Under the pieces are notes generated by a model that saw nothing but the letters and a program-made list of their open reading frames with translations, had not been told where the DNA came from and ran no database searches. Both the position numbers and the translations under genes were made by a program. Positions 8,957 to 17,558 of a stretch of 64,000 nucleotides of DNA are shown here, piece by piece (within the stretch, counting starts at the first letter, position 1; each line of letters starts with the position of its first letter). Origin of the DNA: Flavobacterium sp. SCGC AAA160-P02 (GTDB taxonomy: Bacteria; Bacteroidota; Bacteroidia; Flavobacteriales; Flavobacteriaceae); contig KB911094.1 in the NCBI GenBank assembly GCA_000383355.1, forward strand, positions 1-64,000, given 5' to 3'.

Positions 8957-11266
8957 ATGAAATTATCTACAATATTCATATTACTTATGTTGTCTACCAC
9001 TATGGTATTCGGACAATTAGAAGCAAAAATTGACAGTATTTTTTCTGAATATAACAATTCACCAGGATGCGCTGTGGGTGTTTACAGCAATGGAGAAATA
9101 CTTTTTAAGAAAGGATATGGAATAGCAAACCTAGATTACGATATTAAAATAAGTCCTGAGACAGTTTTTGATATTGGTTCTGTCTCAAAACAATTTACTG
9201 CAGCCTGTATTCTTATTTTAGAAAATCGTGGAAAATTGTCTTTAGACGATGATATACGTAAATACATTCCTGAAATTTCTGAATTCAAAGAAGGTACAAT
9301 CACCATAAGAAATTTACTTCACCATACAAGTGGTTTAAGAGACTACCTAACATTAATGTTTTTATCAGGTCGTTCATTTGATGACTCCTTTACAGAACAA
9401 ATGGGGCTTGATATTTTAACAAACCAAAAAGAACTGAATTTTACTCCAGGAACAGAATATATGTATAGTAATTCAGGGTATCTAGCCTTGGCAATTATTA
9501 TAAGACGAGTAAGTGACGAATCTATTGGAGATTTTGCAAAAAAAAATATATTTGATCCATTGCAGATGGGAAACACTTTCATTTATGAAGACGGAACTAA
9601 AGTAGTAAAAAATAGAGCTATCGGCTATTCAGAACAAGGGTATGAATATAAAAGAGAACACCATTTTGATTTTCTTGGCGGTGGTGATGGACAGGTTTAT
9701 ACCACGGTTGAAGATTTCTTTAAATGGAACGAAAATTTTAAGTCCATCAAAGTAGGAAATAGCTCCTTCTTAGATAAAATGCTTACAAAAGGGAGGCTGT
9801 CTACTGGTGACACTATTGAATATGCTTTAGGACTAACACATGGTGTTTATAAAAATTTAAAAACAATAGGTCATGGTGGGTCTTGGGGAGGGTTTAGAGC
9901 TCATTACGTACAATTTCCTGATAAGGATTTAGCCATTGCAGTGATGAGTAATTTTAGCAGTGTAAATACTGAAAGTAAGGCCATGCAAATTGCTGATCTA
10001 ATTTTAGACTATAAACTTGATGAAATTACAGAAAACACACAAAACAACACCTCCCTAAAAGACACTAAAATTAAACCACAAGAATACATTAATACTCAAA
10101 TAATTGGTAAATATGAAATACAAACTGGTGCAGATTTGGAAATAAGCATAAAAAACGATTCTCTTCACGTCTTTCAAACTTGGAATTCTAATTCATACAA
10201 CATCATCAACACAACTGGTAATACCTATGAAATATCAAATGATAACTCCCTACAGTTTGTATTCTCAGAACTAAAAGATAATGTAACCCAACAGCTTACC
10301 GTTATACAGAATGGTGATAAGACCGTCTGTAAAAGGAAAGAAAAAATAAATATCTCAACAGTAAACTTGCAAGATTATACTGGGAATTTCTACAGCGAAG
10401 AATTAGGTGTTGATTATTTAATATCTACGGAACCTGGATTAGAAATAGCACAAATTGTTATTCAAGCCAAGGCTACCGATAAAGAAGAAAGTGAAACAAT
10501 AGAACAGCTTAAAACAATTCGTAATGATGTTTTAAAAAATGCTTCTTCATTTTCCTCAAAAGCAATTCTATATTCACAAGATCCTGAATCGAGCTCTCGA
10601 GGTGGTAGCTATACGTTAGATAAAAATCAACCTAAAATGGTACAGGAATTTAGAAAACAGGCTTTTCAACTTAAAGAGGGTGAAATTTCTGAACCTTTCA
10701 AGACAAATTATGGGTGGCATATTGTTACAGTAGATAAAATTAGAGGGGCACTAATAGATGTTAGACACATATTACTTGTGCCAATTGTGTCTAGTGCTGC
10801 TTTAGATGAAGCACAAAACACTTTGAATCTTCTAAGTAAACGAATTACAGATGGTGAAATTAGTTTTTCAGATGCTGCACGTGAGTTTTCAGATGATCAA
10901 ATAACTAGTACTAATGGAGGTTCTTTGATAAATCCTGAAACTGGAAATACTCATTTTTCACTAGCCAGTTTTGATGTACAAGTATACAAGCAGATTGCAA
11001 CACTAAAAGATAATGAAATTTCCGAACCAATACTGGAAGAAGACCCTACTGGAAGAAAAAAATACAAGATTGTTACTGTTTCAAATCGAAAGGACAAATT
11101 GAACGTGAAAATTCCAAATAGCGACACAAAAGAACTACAGATTTATAAAACTGATGTTTTTAATTCCAGCAACGCTATTTTACGATTTATCAGACATAAT
11201 GGCGTTGTAAAAGGCTTTGAATTTGATTTTGGTAGGGTTAAAAATTTAACATTCGAAAAAAAATAA
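8957..11266 (+). CDS. Secreted beta-lactamase-family serine hydrolase with an inserted SurA-type parvulin module
   Basis: The start at 8957 gives a clean signal peptide ending VFG-Q; an upstream in-frame ATG (8906) would bury it. Residues ~20-370 form a class-C-beta-lactamase/PBP-like domain with S75-V-S-K78, Y170-S-N172 and H306-G-G308, so hydrolase activity is expected. Residues ~370-494 and ~712-769 are the two halves of the usual C-terminal beta domain of these hydrolases (LQDYTGNFYSEELG near the break, GRVKNLTFEKK at the end). Between them, residues ~495-711 match flavobacterial SurA almost continuously: LEIAQIVI, GGSYTLDKNQPKMV, EGEISEPF, DVRHILLVP, FSDAAREFSD, NGGSLINP, DNEISEP. These correspond to the two parvulin (PpiC) domains of a periplasmic chaperone-isomerase. 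Both junctions are in frame. The native hydrolase would be about 550 aa. The gene stands alone. Confidence 0.88.
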   Translation: MKLSTIFILLMLSTTMVFGQLEAKIDSIFSEYNNSPGCAVGVYSNGEILFKKGYGIANLDYDIKISPETVFDIGSVSKQFTAACILILENRGKLSLDDDIRKYIPEISEFKEGTITIRNLLHHTSGLRDYLTLMFLSGRSFDDSFTEQMGLDILTNQKELNFTPGTEYMYSNSGYLALAIIIRRVSDESIGDFAKKNIFDPLQMGNTFIYEDGTKVVKNRAIGYSEQGYEYKREHHFDFLGGGDGQVYTTVEDFFKWNENFKSIKVGNSSFLDKMLTKGRLSTGDTIEYALGLTHGVYKNLKTIGHGGSWGGFRAHYVQFPDKDLAIAVMSNFSSVNTESKAMQIADLILDYKLDEITENTQNNTSLKDTKIKPQEYINTQIIGKYEIQTGADLEISIKNDSLHVFQTWNSNSYNIINTTGNTYEISNDNSLQFVFSELKDNVTQQLTVIQNGDKTVCKRKEKINISTVNLQDYTGNFYSEELGVDYLISTEPGLEIAQIVIQAKATDKEESETIEQLKTIRNDVLKNASSFSSKAILYSQDPESSSRGGSYTLDKNQPKMVQEFRKQAFQLKEGEISEPFKTNYGWHIVTVDKIRGALIDVRHILLVPIVSSAALDEAQNTLNLLSKRITDGEISFSDAAREFSDDQITSTNGGSLINPETGNTHFSLASFDVQVYKQIATLKDNEISEPILEEDPTGRKKYKIVTVSNRKDKLNVKIPNSDTKELQIYKTDVFNSSNAILRFIRHNGVVKGFEFDFGRVKNLTFEKK

Positions 11267-11299
11267 AAGTTGTTTGCTAGTCTGTAAAGAATTTAAAAA

Positions 11300-11467
11300 A
11301 TGACACAACGTATCAAACTCTGTAACGTCTGCAAAATAGATTTTTCTACCCTATATAGAGTGCAATACAAACACCCAAAAGAATGGGTATTTGTGTGTAA
11401 AGAGTGCTTAGTATCTCTTAAAAAAGACAACCCAACCTACAAATACGGTGGTACCTGGAAGAGATAA
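11300..11467 (+). CDS. 55-aa CxxC...CxxC zinc-ribbon-like protein
   Basis: Short open frame from ATG 11300 to TAA 11467. It encodes a basic protein with CNVC near the N-terminus and CKEC about 25 residues later, the spacing of a small zinc ribbon, and it ends YGGTWKR. The composition is coding-like, with conserved-looking aromatic and basic residues (YRVQYKHPKEWVFVCKEC). I believe similar small proteins occur in other flavobacteria, but no function is known to me. It may bind nucleic acid. It lies 33 nt downstream of the serine hydrolase, possibly in the same transcript. Confidence 0.65.
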   Translation: MTQRIKLCNVCKIDFSTLYRVQYKHPKEWVFVCKECLVSLKKDNPTYKYGGTWKR

Positions 11468-11566
11468 GCCAGATACCTCCTCTTGCTATGGGTTTAGAAG
11501 CATCTCTAGCCAACTTCTTTTTAACTCATCGTTTTTTTTTATATTAGTGGTCCTAAACAACTAAAT

Positions 11567-12430
11567 ATGAAAAAAATACTCTTATTATTACTGGTGGTGG
11601 TATATTCTTGCCAAAGCCCAAATGGGACCGTAACAACTAACGATGAACGATCTGAAATTATTAAAACACTTTTTAAAAACGTAAGTGAAGAAAATATAGA
11701 GTACCTTAAAGAGGTATTCTCTGATGACATGACGTTTGTAGACGCTAGAAACAATACAAAAGACAAAGCAGGTTTTATTGCTGGTGTTGAAGGAATGTTT
11801 GAGATGTTTGATGATATTAGCTTTGAAAATGTAGACGGAGATGCTACCGGTTCTGAAATAGAAACTACTACTTACAATAATGGAATTATTTGGACCAATA
11901 TCTGGAATACCTTTAGTGCCACAGGTAAATACACTGGGCAAAAAATAAGTTTCCCGTTTCACATATCGTATCAATGGGATGGGCTTAAAATAAGTAGAGA
12001 AGTACAATTTTTTGACAATGCTGTTTTTGATAAAGAACTGAATGCCATGCAAGCGGCCAACAATGTTTCTGAGAAATTAGTAATCTTATTAGAACTAAAA
12101 GTAACCAATGGAAACTCTAAAGAAGATGTACAAACATTGGTTAAAAAGTTAAATGATTTTGTAAGAGCTAATGAACCCAATACCTATGACTATACCTACT
12201 TTATTTCTGAAAATGGAAAACGTGTATTTTTAGTAGAGAAATATCTAAGCTCTGCAGACATGGTATTGCATGCAAATAACTTTGAAGGTGGGCCAAACTT
12301 TGCTCCTTTTATGAAGATGTTTGAAATAGATAAATTTATTATTGCCGGTAATGCGACTAATGAATTAAAAGAGCTCTTAAAAGCCTATCCAATTGAATAC
12401 AGAACTGCTGTTGGTGGTTGGATTTACTAA
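11567..12430 (+). CDS. Lipoprotein with NTF2/SnoaL-like domain and ABM-like C-terminal domain
   Basis: 287 aa. The signal sequence ends in a lipobox (VVYSC, Cys 15), so the mature protein should be lipid-anchored in the envelope. Residues ~28-150 look like an NTF2/SnoaL fold (helical start, FSDDMTFVD, then beta strands ending ISREVQFFDN). Residues ~165-265 look like an antibiotic-biosynthesis-monooxygenase-type ferredoxin-like domain (ILLELKV, YTYFISENGKRVFLVEKY). Both folds bind small hydrophobic ligands, but no catalytic residues can be assigned. The next gene, another NTF2-like lipoprotein, starts 54 nt downstream and probably belongs to the same unit. Confidence 0.78.
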   Translation: MKKILLLLLVVVYSCQSPNGTVTTNDERSEIIKTLFKNVSEENIEYLKEVFSDDMTFVDARNNTKDKAGFIAGVEGMFEMFDDISFENVDGDATGSEIETTTYNNGIIWTNIWNTFSATGKYTGQKISFPFHISYQWDGLKISREVQFFDNAVFDKELNAMQAANNVSEKLVILLELKVTNGNSKEDVQTLVKKLNDFVRANEPNTYDYTYFISENGKRVFLVEKYLSSADMVLHANNFEGGPNFAPFMKMFEIDKFIIAGNATNELKELLKAYPIEYRTAVGGWIY

Positions 12431-12484
12431 TTAAAAAAAATCCTCTAAAAACATAAAAACAAGTATTAATTAAATTTTTTAAAA

Positions 12485-12985
12485 ATGAAAAAACTATTTA
12501 AATTATTGATGATGGCAGTTTTAGTAACTGCTTGCTCTACAGGAAATCATGCTGATTTTGAAAAAAATACAGCAGCTGCAAAAAAATATTTTGAACTACA
12601 TCAAGCAGAAAAATCTGCAGAAATGTTTGAAATGATACATGATGATCTATCATGGCATATGCCAGTGTATGGTTCTGAAATGGCCGATGCACAAGGCTTA
12701 AAAGACGCTCTTGTAAATTATCAAACAGCGTTTGACAACATGAATTTTACGGCAGATTACTGGTTACCTGGCGTAGATGAAGCTACTGGATTATTAGATG
12801 GTAGCACACGAGTATATGGTACTTGGACGGCAGATCATGTAGCTTCTGGGAAGTCTGTTACACTAACAGCATATCATGCTTTTGCATTTACAGATGGCAA
12901 AATATCTGGCGGTGGAGATTGGTTTGATTATGGAGGAATGATGAATTCTTTGGCTCCTGATACCGAAGCAGCTACAGAAGAGTAA
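12485..12985 (+). CDS. NTF2/SnoaL-like lipoprotein
   Basis: 166 aa with a lipoprotein signal peptide (VLVTAC, Cys 17). The mature part follows a SnoaL-like pattern: a helical N-terminus with AAKKYFELHQ, DDLSWHMPVYG, then strands with GTWTADHVASGKSV and HAFAFTDGKISGGGDWFDYGG. Such domains act as ligand-binding or isomerase-like modules; a specific function cannot be assigned. It is paired with the preceding two-domain lipoprotein, and the pair is closed by the intrinsic terminator at 13010-13036. Confidence 0.78.
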   Translation: MKKLFKLLMMAVLVTACSTGNHADFEKNTAAAKKYFELHQAEKSAEMFEMIHDDLSWHMPVYGSEMADAQGLKDALVNYQTAFDNMNFTADYWLPGVDEATGLLDGSTRVYGTWTADHVASGKSVTLTAYHAFAFTDGKISGGGDWFDYGGMMNSLAPDTEAATEE

Positions 12986-13009
12986 TCTTACTCTTTACAA
13001 ATACACAAG

Positions 13010-13036
13010 AGCCTTCTTTTAGAAGGCTTTTTTTTG
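13010..13036 (+). terminator. Intrinsic terminator after the two NTF2-like lipoproteins
   Basis: An 8-bp perfect stem (AGCCTTCT / AGAAGGCT) with a TTT loop is followed by eight T residues. It lies 25 nt after the stop at 12985 and ends that transcription unit. Confidence 0.9.
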
Positions 13037-13055
13037 GTGTATATTTAAAAAATCT

Positions 13056-13502
13056 ATGAAGATCATTAGAACAGATTATCTAAACCCTGCTTTTCAAGAG
13101 CTTGTAGCACAATTAAATACAGACCTTGCCAATAGAGATGGCAAAGACCACCCCTTATCTCAATTTAATGAAATCATACATCTAAAGCATGTTGTGGTGG
13201 TGTATCTTAAAAATAAAGCTGTTGGTTGTGGTGCCATTGCTAAGTACGATCTTTCTGCTACAGAAATAAAACGAATGTATGTAACTCCATCACATAGAGG
13301 CCAACAACTAGGAGAAAAAATACTCTCCGAATTAGAAAATTGGACCAAAGAATTAGGACTTAGCAAATGTATTTTGTTTATGGGAGTAAATCAACCGGAA
13401 GCCATGAAGTTGTATTTAAGAAATAACTTTTCTGTGATAGAAAACTATGGAAAATTAAAGGATATTCCAGATAGTATTTGTCTTGCTAAAAGTTTGACTT
13501 AA
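13056..13502 (+). CDS. GNAT-family N-acetyltransferase
   Basis: 148-aa cytoplasmic protein with the GNAT fold: VVVVYLKNKAVGCGAIAKYD (strands 2-3), IKRMYVTPSHRG (strand 4) and the acetyl-CoA pyrophosphate loop R-G-Q-Q-L-G at the start of the following helix, then CILFMGVNQPEAMKLYLRNNF, typical of the C-terminal half. The acceptor substrate is unknown. It stands alone after a terminator, with a start 20 nt beyond the T-run. Confidence 0.88.
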   Translation: MKIIRTDYLNPAFQELVAQLNTDLANRDGKDHPLSQFNEIIHLKHVVVVYLKNKAVGCGAIAKYDLSATEIKRMYVTPSHRGQQLGEKILSELENWTKELGLSKCILFMGVNQPEAMKLYLRNNFSVIENYGKLKDIPDSICLAKSLT

Positions 13503-13609
13503 TTTTACATTGAGAATCAAATTATACCTAAATAGATAAATTTCACGTTTAGAAATGATTCTAATAATAGAATTATTGCATATTTGTTTTTTATTAAAAA
13601 AATCACATC

Positions 13610-14005
13610 ATGAAAAAATTTTTACTTTTTAGTTTTGTAGCAATCTTATTTGTGGGTTGTGACGAAGATTCAGAAAATCTTCCTGCACCTAATTATTCAA
13701 TCGAGGGTAAATGGACTTTTGGAGACAACAGCTTAAATACCATGTATCTATTTGAAGATGGTGTGCGTTACACGTATTATTGTGTAGCAGATGATTGTAG
13801 TGCTTTGTACAATTCATACGAAGCAAATGATGGAAATCATATCCCAGGAACAAATAATTATACCGTTGAAGATAATATTTTAACTGTTGATTTGAATTTT
13901 GGAAATGAATTAGTTACTCCAATTATATTTGAATGTGATGGTGGAGAGGTAATTTTTGAAACACCTGAATATAGTTTATTCCGGTTAAATTCTGATTGTA
14001 ATTAA
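13610..14005 (+). CDS. Lipocalin-like lipoprotein
   Basis: 131 aa with a lipoprotein signal (ILFVGC, Cys 17). The mature part begins YSIEGKWTF and continues with short beta-strand stretches (MYLFEDGVRYTYY, NYTVEDNILTVDL), ending EYSLFRLNSDC. This resembles the small lipocalin-like domains common in flavobacterial lipoproteins. Cysteines in YYCVADDCS and near the C-terminus could form disulfides. No enzymatic role can be read. The SGNH hydrolase gene begins 9 nt after its stop, so they are probably co-transcribed. Confidence 0.72.
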   Translation: MKKFLLFSFVAILFVGCDEDSENLPAPNYSIEGKWTFGDNSLNTMYLFEDGVRYTYYCVADDCSALYNSYEANDGNHIPGTNNYTVEDNILTVDLNFGNELVTPIIFECDGGEVIFETPEYSLFRLNSDCN

Positions 14006-14014
14006 ACAGCAACA

Positions 14015-14773
14015 TTGACTAAAGCTTGGAGTCATATCTCAAATAACTTCTGTAGACTAGCTATAGGTCTGTTTATGTGTTGTATCCTAACAAATTGTGC
14101 TGACGATCCAGAAATTATAAATGAATCTGAACCCGTTGAAGAAACCCCTCCAATTGCACAAGAAATTGGTTTGGTACGCTACTTAGCCATTGGCGATAGT
14201 TACACCGTAGGAGAAGGCTTAGAAACTTCTAAAAGTTGGCCCTACCAATTAAAAAGAAAATTACTAGAAGATGGTGTTGAAGAGGTAGAACTAACTGTTA
14301 TTGCCGCAACAGGCTATACTACCCGAGAGGTTACCCAATTAATAAACACAGCAACATTTAACAAACCCTTTGATATTATTTCTATACAAATAGGAGTAAA
14401 TAACCAATACAGAGGTGAGAGTGTAGCGCAGTTTGGAGAAGAGTTAGAAGCCATGTTCCAAACAATTGCGTCTAACTTTTATTTAAAAGATGCCAAACAA
14501 TTTGTTGTGTCTATACCAGACTGGGGAGCTACTCCGTTTGGTAGTTCTTATGACAGAGTACAAATTGCCATAGAAATTAACCAATTTAACGGCTTAAAAA
14601 GAAATACTGCTGAGGCAAGAGCTGCACCATTTATAAACATTACAGACATTTCTAGAACCAACCCAGATGCCTCTGAATTGGTTGCTTCAGACGGATTGCA
14701 TCCAAGTGAGTTGATGTATAGTTATTGGGTTGAGCGAATATTTCCTGTTGTAAAACAACTAGTACAACCCTAA
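14015..14773 (+). CDS. SGNH/GDSL-family esterase lipoprotein
   Basis: 252 aa from a TTG start at 14015. This start is chosen because it supplies a full lipoprotein signal ending ILTNC (Cys 28), whereas the next in-frame ATG would leave only eight residues before the lipid-anchoring Cys. GDSL hydrolase signatures are G-D-S62-Y-T (block I nucleophile), IGVNNQY (block III, Asn in the oxyanion hole) and D226-G-L-H229 (block V Asp-His). It is a lipid-anchored esterase, acyl- or deacylase; the substrate is unknown. It is probably co-transcribed with the lipocalin-like lipoprotein 9 nt upstream. Confidence 0.85.
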   Translation: MTKAWSHISNNFCRLAIGLFMCCILTNCADDPEIINESEPVEETPPIAQEIGLVRYLAIGDSYTVGEGLETSKSWPYQLKRKLLEDGVEEVELTVIAATGYTTREVTQLINTATFNKPFDIISIQIGVNNQYRGESVAQFGEELEAMFQTIASNFYLKDAKQFVVSIPDWGATPFGSSYDRVQIAIEINQFNGLKRNTAEARAAPFINITDISRTNPDASELVASDGLHPSELMYSYWVERIFPVVKQLVQP

Positions 14774-15016
14774 CCCTAAGAACTTTTTTAGTACAATTTA
14801 AATTTTGAAGTAACAAATCTAACTTTTCCTTTTGTACAACTTTACTACATCTTTTAAGACTTTAGTAAAACCAAAAAAATTAGGCCAAACATCTATAAAA
14901 GTTCGTACAAAATAAAAATATACACGGTATAAACTCAGGTTTTTTTTTTCTATTTTAGTTAAGTGAATCATATAAGCTATATTAGCTTAGCAACTAGCAT
15001 TAATATTGCTAACAAT

Positions 15017-16543
15017 ATGAAAAAAATAATAGTTTTAATTATCTGTAGCATTGGTTTTTATAGCTGTACTTCTGAAAAAAAAACAGAGCGCACACCAAAC
15101 ATAATTTACTTTCTTGCAGATGATTTAGGTTACGGAGAACTAGGTGTGTATGGGCAATCTATCATCAAAACACCTCATATAGATGCATTAGCCAGAAATG
15201 GAATGAAATTTACTCAGCATTATTCTGGAGCTCCGGTTTGTGCTCCTGCTAGATATATGTTTTTAACAGGAAAACACTCTGGCCACTCCTTCATAAGAGG
15301 TAATGATGAATGGAATGAAAGAGGAGATGTATGGAACTACGAAGAGGTCTATCTTAACCCAGGTTTAGAAGGACAAAGACCCATCCCTAAAAATACTGTT
15401 ACTTTAGGAGACCAATTAAAAAAAGCTGGATATGCAACAAGTATAGTAGGTAAATGGGGCTTAGGGGCTCCTGAATCTGATGGAATACCAACCTTACAAG
15501 GATTTGATTTTTTTTATGGATATAATTGCCAAAGACAGGCACATAATCTTTATCCAGCCCATCTTTGGGAAAATGAAACTAAAGTTATGTTGAATAACCA
15601 ATTAGTAGCGCCAAGAACCAAATTAGACTCCTTGGCTGACCCATATAATGAAGAAAGCTATTTGCTATTTACTCAAAATGAGTATGCTCCTCAAAAAATT
15701 CAAGAAAAAGCATTGTCTTTTATTGAAAATAATAAAGATGTCCCTTTCTTTATGTATTACGCATCTCCTCTGCCCCATCTGCCTTTGCAAGCTCCTAAAG
15801 AGTATGTAGATAAGTATAGAAAAATTTTAGGAGAAGAAGAACCATATGTTGGAAATGACAGTTATTTTCCAAATAGGTACCCCAGAGCTACCTATGCTGC
15901 AATGATAAGTTATTTAGACAATCAATTGGGTGAGCTTGTTAAATCACTTAAAGAAAAAGGAATTTATGAAAATACCATTATTATTTTCTCAAGCGATAAT
16001 GGCCCTACTTATTTAGGAGGGGTTGACTATGATTATTTTGAAAGTTCTAAACCATTTTCAAATGGCTATGGACGAACCAAAGGATTTGTATATGAAGGAG
16101 GTATTCGTGTTCCGCTAATTGTAAGTTGGCCAAATCATATTAAACCTGGAACTAATAGTGAGCACATATCGGCTTTTTATGACCTTATGCCAACCATATC
16201 TGATCTAGCTGGAATACCCCCTCCAAATTCTATAGACGGTATTAGCTTTAAATCTACCTTACTTGATCAAGAACAAATACAACATCAATTTTTGTATTGG
16301 GAGTTTCCTAGTTATAATGGCCAGCAGGCAGTTAGAATGGGGAAATGGAAAGGTGTTCGGAAAAATATTTTTGATGGTAATTTAGAGATTGAATTATATA
16401 ATTTGGAAACAGATATAAAAGAACAAATTGATATTTCTAGTCTACATCCTACAATTATAAAAAATATGAAAAGAATTATGAAACAAGAACATGAGCCGGC
16501 TTCTAATGAAAAATTCAAATTTAAAGAATTAGGAGATCTTTAG
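15017..16543 (+). CDS. Cys-type (S1) sulfatase lipoprotein
   Basis: The start at 15017 (ATG) gives a lipoprotein signal ending IGFYSC (Cys 17) and 508 aa; an upstream GTG (14963) is in frame but would mask the signal. The N-terminus has the metal-binding DDLGYGELG (Asp 35, Asp 36), and the maturation motif C75-A-P-A-R79 in which the Cys is converted to formylglycine. Later come GKWGLG and SSDNGPT, typical of arylsulfatase A-like S1 enzymes. It should remove sulfate from a sulfated glycan or other ester at the cell surface or in the periplasm. No other polysaccharide-degradation genes (SusCD, glycoside hydrolases) are nearby, so the substrate is unassigned. Activity requires a formylglycine-generating enzyme encoded elsewhere. 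Confidence 0.92.
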   Translation: MKKIIVLIICSIGFYSCTSEKKTERTPNIIYFLADDLGYGELGVYGQSIIKTPHIDALARNGMKFTQHYSGAPVCAPARYMFLTGKHSGHSFIRGNDEWNERGDVWNYEEVYLNPGLEGQRPIPKNTVTLGDQLKKAGYATSIVGKWGLGAPESDGIPTLQGFDFFYGYNCQRQAHNLYPAHLWENETKVMLNNQLVAPRTKLDSLADPYNEESYLLFTQNEYAPQKIQEKALSFIENNKDVPFFMYYASPLPHLPLQAPKEYVDKYRKILGEEEPYVGNDSYFPNRYPRATYAAMISYLDNQLGELVKSLKEKGIYENTIIIFSSDNGPTYLGGVDYDYFESSKPFSNGYGRTKGFVYEGGIRVPLIVSWPNHIKPGTNSEHISAFYDLMPTISDLAGIPPPNSIDGISFKSTLLDQEQIQHQFLYWEFPSYNGQQAVRMGKWKGVRKNIFDGNLEIELYNLETDIKEQIDISSLHPTIIKNMKRIMKQEHEPASNEKFKFKELGDL

Positions 16544-16991
16544 TAACTAATATATATAACCAATAGCAGCTTTCTAACAAAATAATTAATGGCTTTAAAA
16601 AAGTGTAGGTTTGTATAGTTATCTATTCTTCAATTTTTGTAAATTACTATTAGTTAGCTTATATTGTTTTTTTTAATTCTAAATGAAAAATTGGATTGGA
16701 TACCTCTGGCCGAATTCTTCACTAATAGTGCAGCATACACATTAGCCATATTACATATATATAATCTAAATTATTGTCAATGTAAATCTGAGAATTGCTA
16801 TAATCAAAAAAAGTAACACTATCATAATTACTATAAAAATACAACTACAAGATTGTTTGCTTTAATTTTAAAGTAGCTTACACAAAGCTAATGAGTGTTG
16901 GTCTAAGCTATAAAAGAACTCATCTAATAGATTTGTAATCTATTTTTATTAATTGTATATTTATCCTAATTAACTTATTAGGTATATTTTT
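16544..16991. other. 448-nt AT-rich intergenic region
   Basis: No coding frame of convincing composition was found. It contains a TAGGTTTG element at 16606-16613 and TAGATTTG at 16928-16935, both matching the Bacteroidota -7 consensus TAnnTTTG, but neither has a convincing -33 TTG at normal spacing. The second lies within a perfect 8-bp inverted repeat (AATAGATT/AATCTATT, 16926-16944). A further 6-bp inverted repeat (CCTAAT/ATTAGG, 16965-16982) sits just before the start at 16992. These could be an operator or mRNA hairpin for the downstream T9SS-tagged miniprotein. Confidence 0.4.
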
Positions 16992-17306
16992 ATGAAAAAA
17001 AATTACATCTTATTAACCTTTATACTTTTCCTTTTAAGTTGGAATAATTCTACTGCTCAAGCTATAAGCACCAATGATTTTAAATTAAACAAAACCATTA
17101 AATTATTCCCAAATCCATCAACTGACTTTATAAGAGTTTCTGAATTATCAGCCAAAGAAAATTATAAAATATATACAATTTTAGGTTCAGAAATTATACG
17201 TGGTAGTGTTTCAAACAATGAGACTATAGATATTAGAAATCTTAATTCTGGAGTCTATTTCTTAAAGTTTGACAACGGAACAACAAAAAAAATTGTAAAA
17301 AAATAA
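16992..17306 (+). CDS. Secreted miniprotein: signal peptide plus type A T9SS C-terminal sorting domain
   Basis: 104 aa. A cleavable signal peptide (ends STAQA) is followed after about 15 residues by a complete type IX secretion sorting domain: KLFPNPSTDFIRVSE, YKIYTILGSEI, the DIRNLNSGVYFLKF block and a basic KKIVKK end. Normally this ~75-aa domain is the tail of a large secreted enzyme or adhesin; here almost nothing precedes it. It would be exported by Sec, recognised by the T9SS and attached to or released from the surface. It could be a remnant of a larger gene or a free sorting-domain peptide. No frame carrying an upstream cargo domain was seen. Confidence 0.82.
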   Translation: MKKNYILLTFILFLLSWNNSTAQAISTNDFKLNKTIKLFPNPSTDFIRVSELSAKENYKIYTILGSEIIRGSVSNNETIDIRNLNSGVYFLKFDNGTTKKIVKK

Positions 17307-17395
17307 AGAAACAGTCACTAACATTTTATCAGTTATCGTAGACTGTTTTTATTTTTTTTATACCAAACAAATCTAAAACGTGAAATATCGTTAAA

Positions 17396-17424
17396 AACCT
17401 AATCAGGCTTGATTAGGTTTTTTT
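17396..17424 (+). terminator. Intrinsic terminator downstream of the T9SS miniprotein
   Basis: A 10-bp perfect stem (AACCTAATCA / TGATTAGGTT) with a GGCT loop is followed by a T-run. A second looser hairpin (ACAGTC / GACTGT, about 17312-17346) precedes it. The stem is flanked by A residues on its left side and may also work weakly for the minus-strand dgc-like genes that end at 17559. Confidence 0.8.
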
Positions 17425-17558
17425 AGTTTTAGATAACTGATTTAAAAGAATACTATAAGAAATTTTTTCAAAGTAAGATAGGATTGAAAAATAAAAACTT
17501 ATTGGTGTATTTTCAACAGAGTTAATTTTTTATTTTTAGAAAGATTTTTTTATTAAAA

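Noticed and set aside
10450..11101. ACAAATTG occurs at both ends of the parvulin insert, as if it marked a recombination junction
   Set aside because: The two copies (10450-10457 and 11094-11101) are 644 bp apart and in different reading frames, so excision between them would break the hydrolase frame; probably coincidence in AT-rich DNA.
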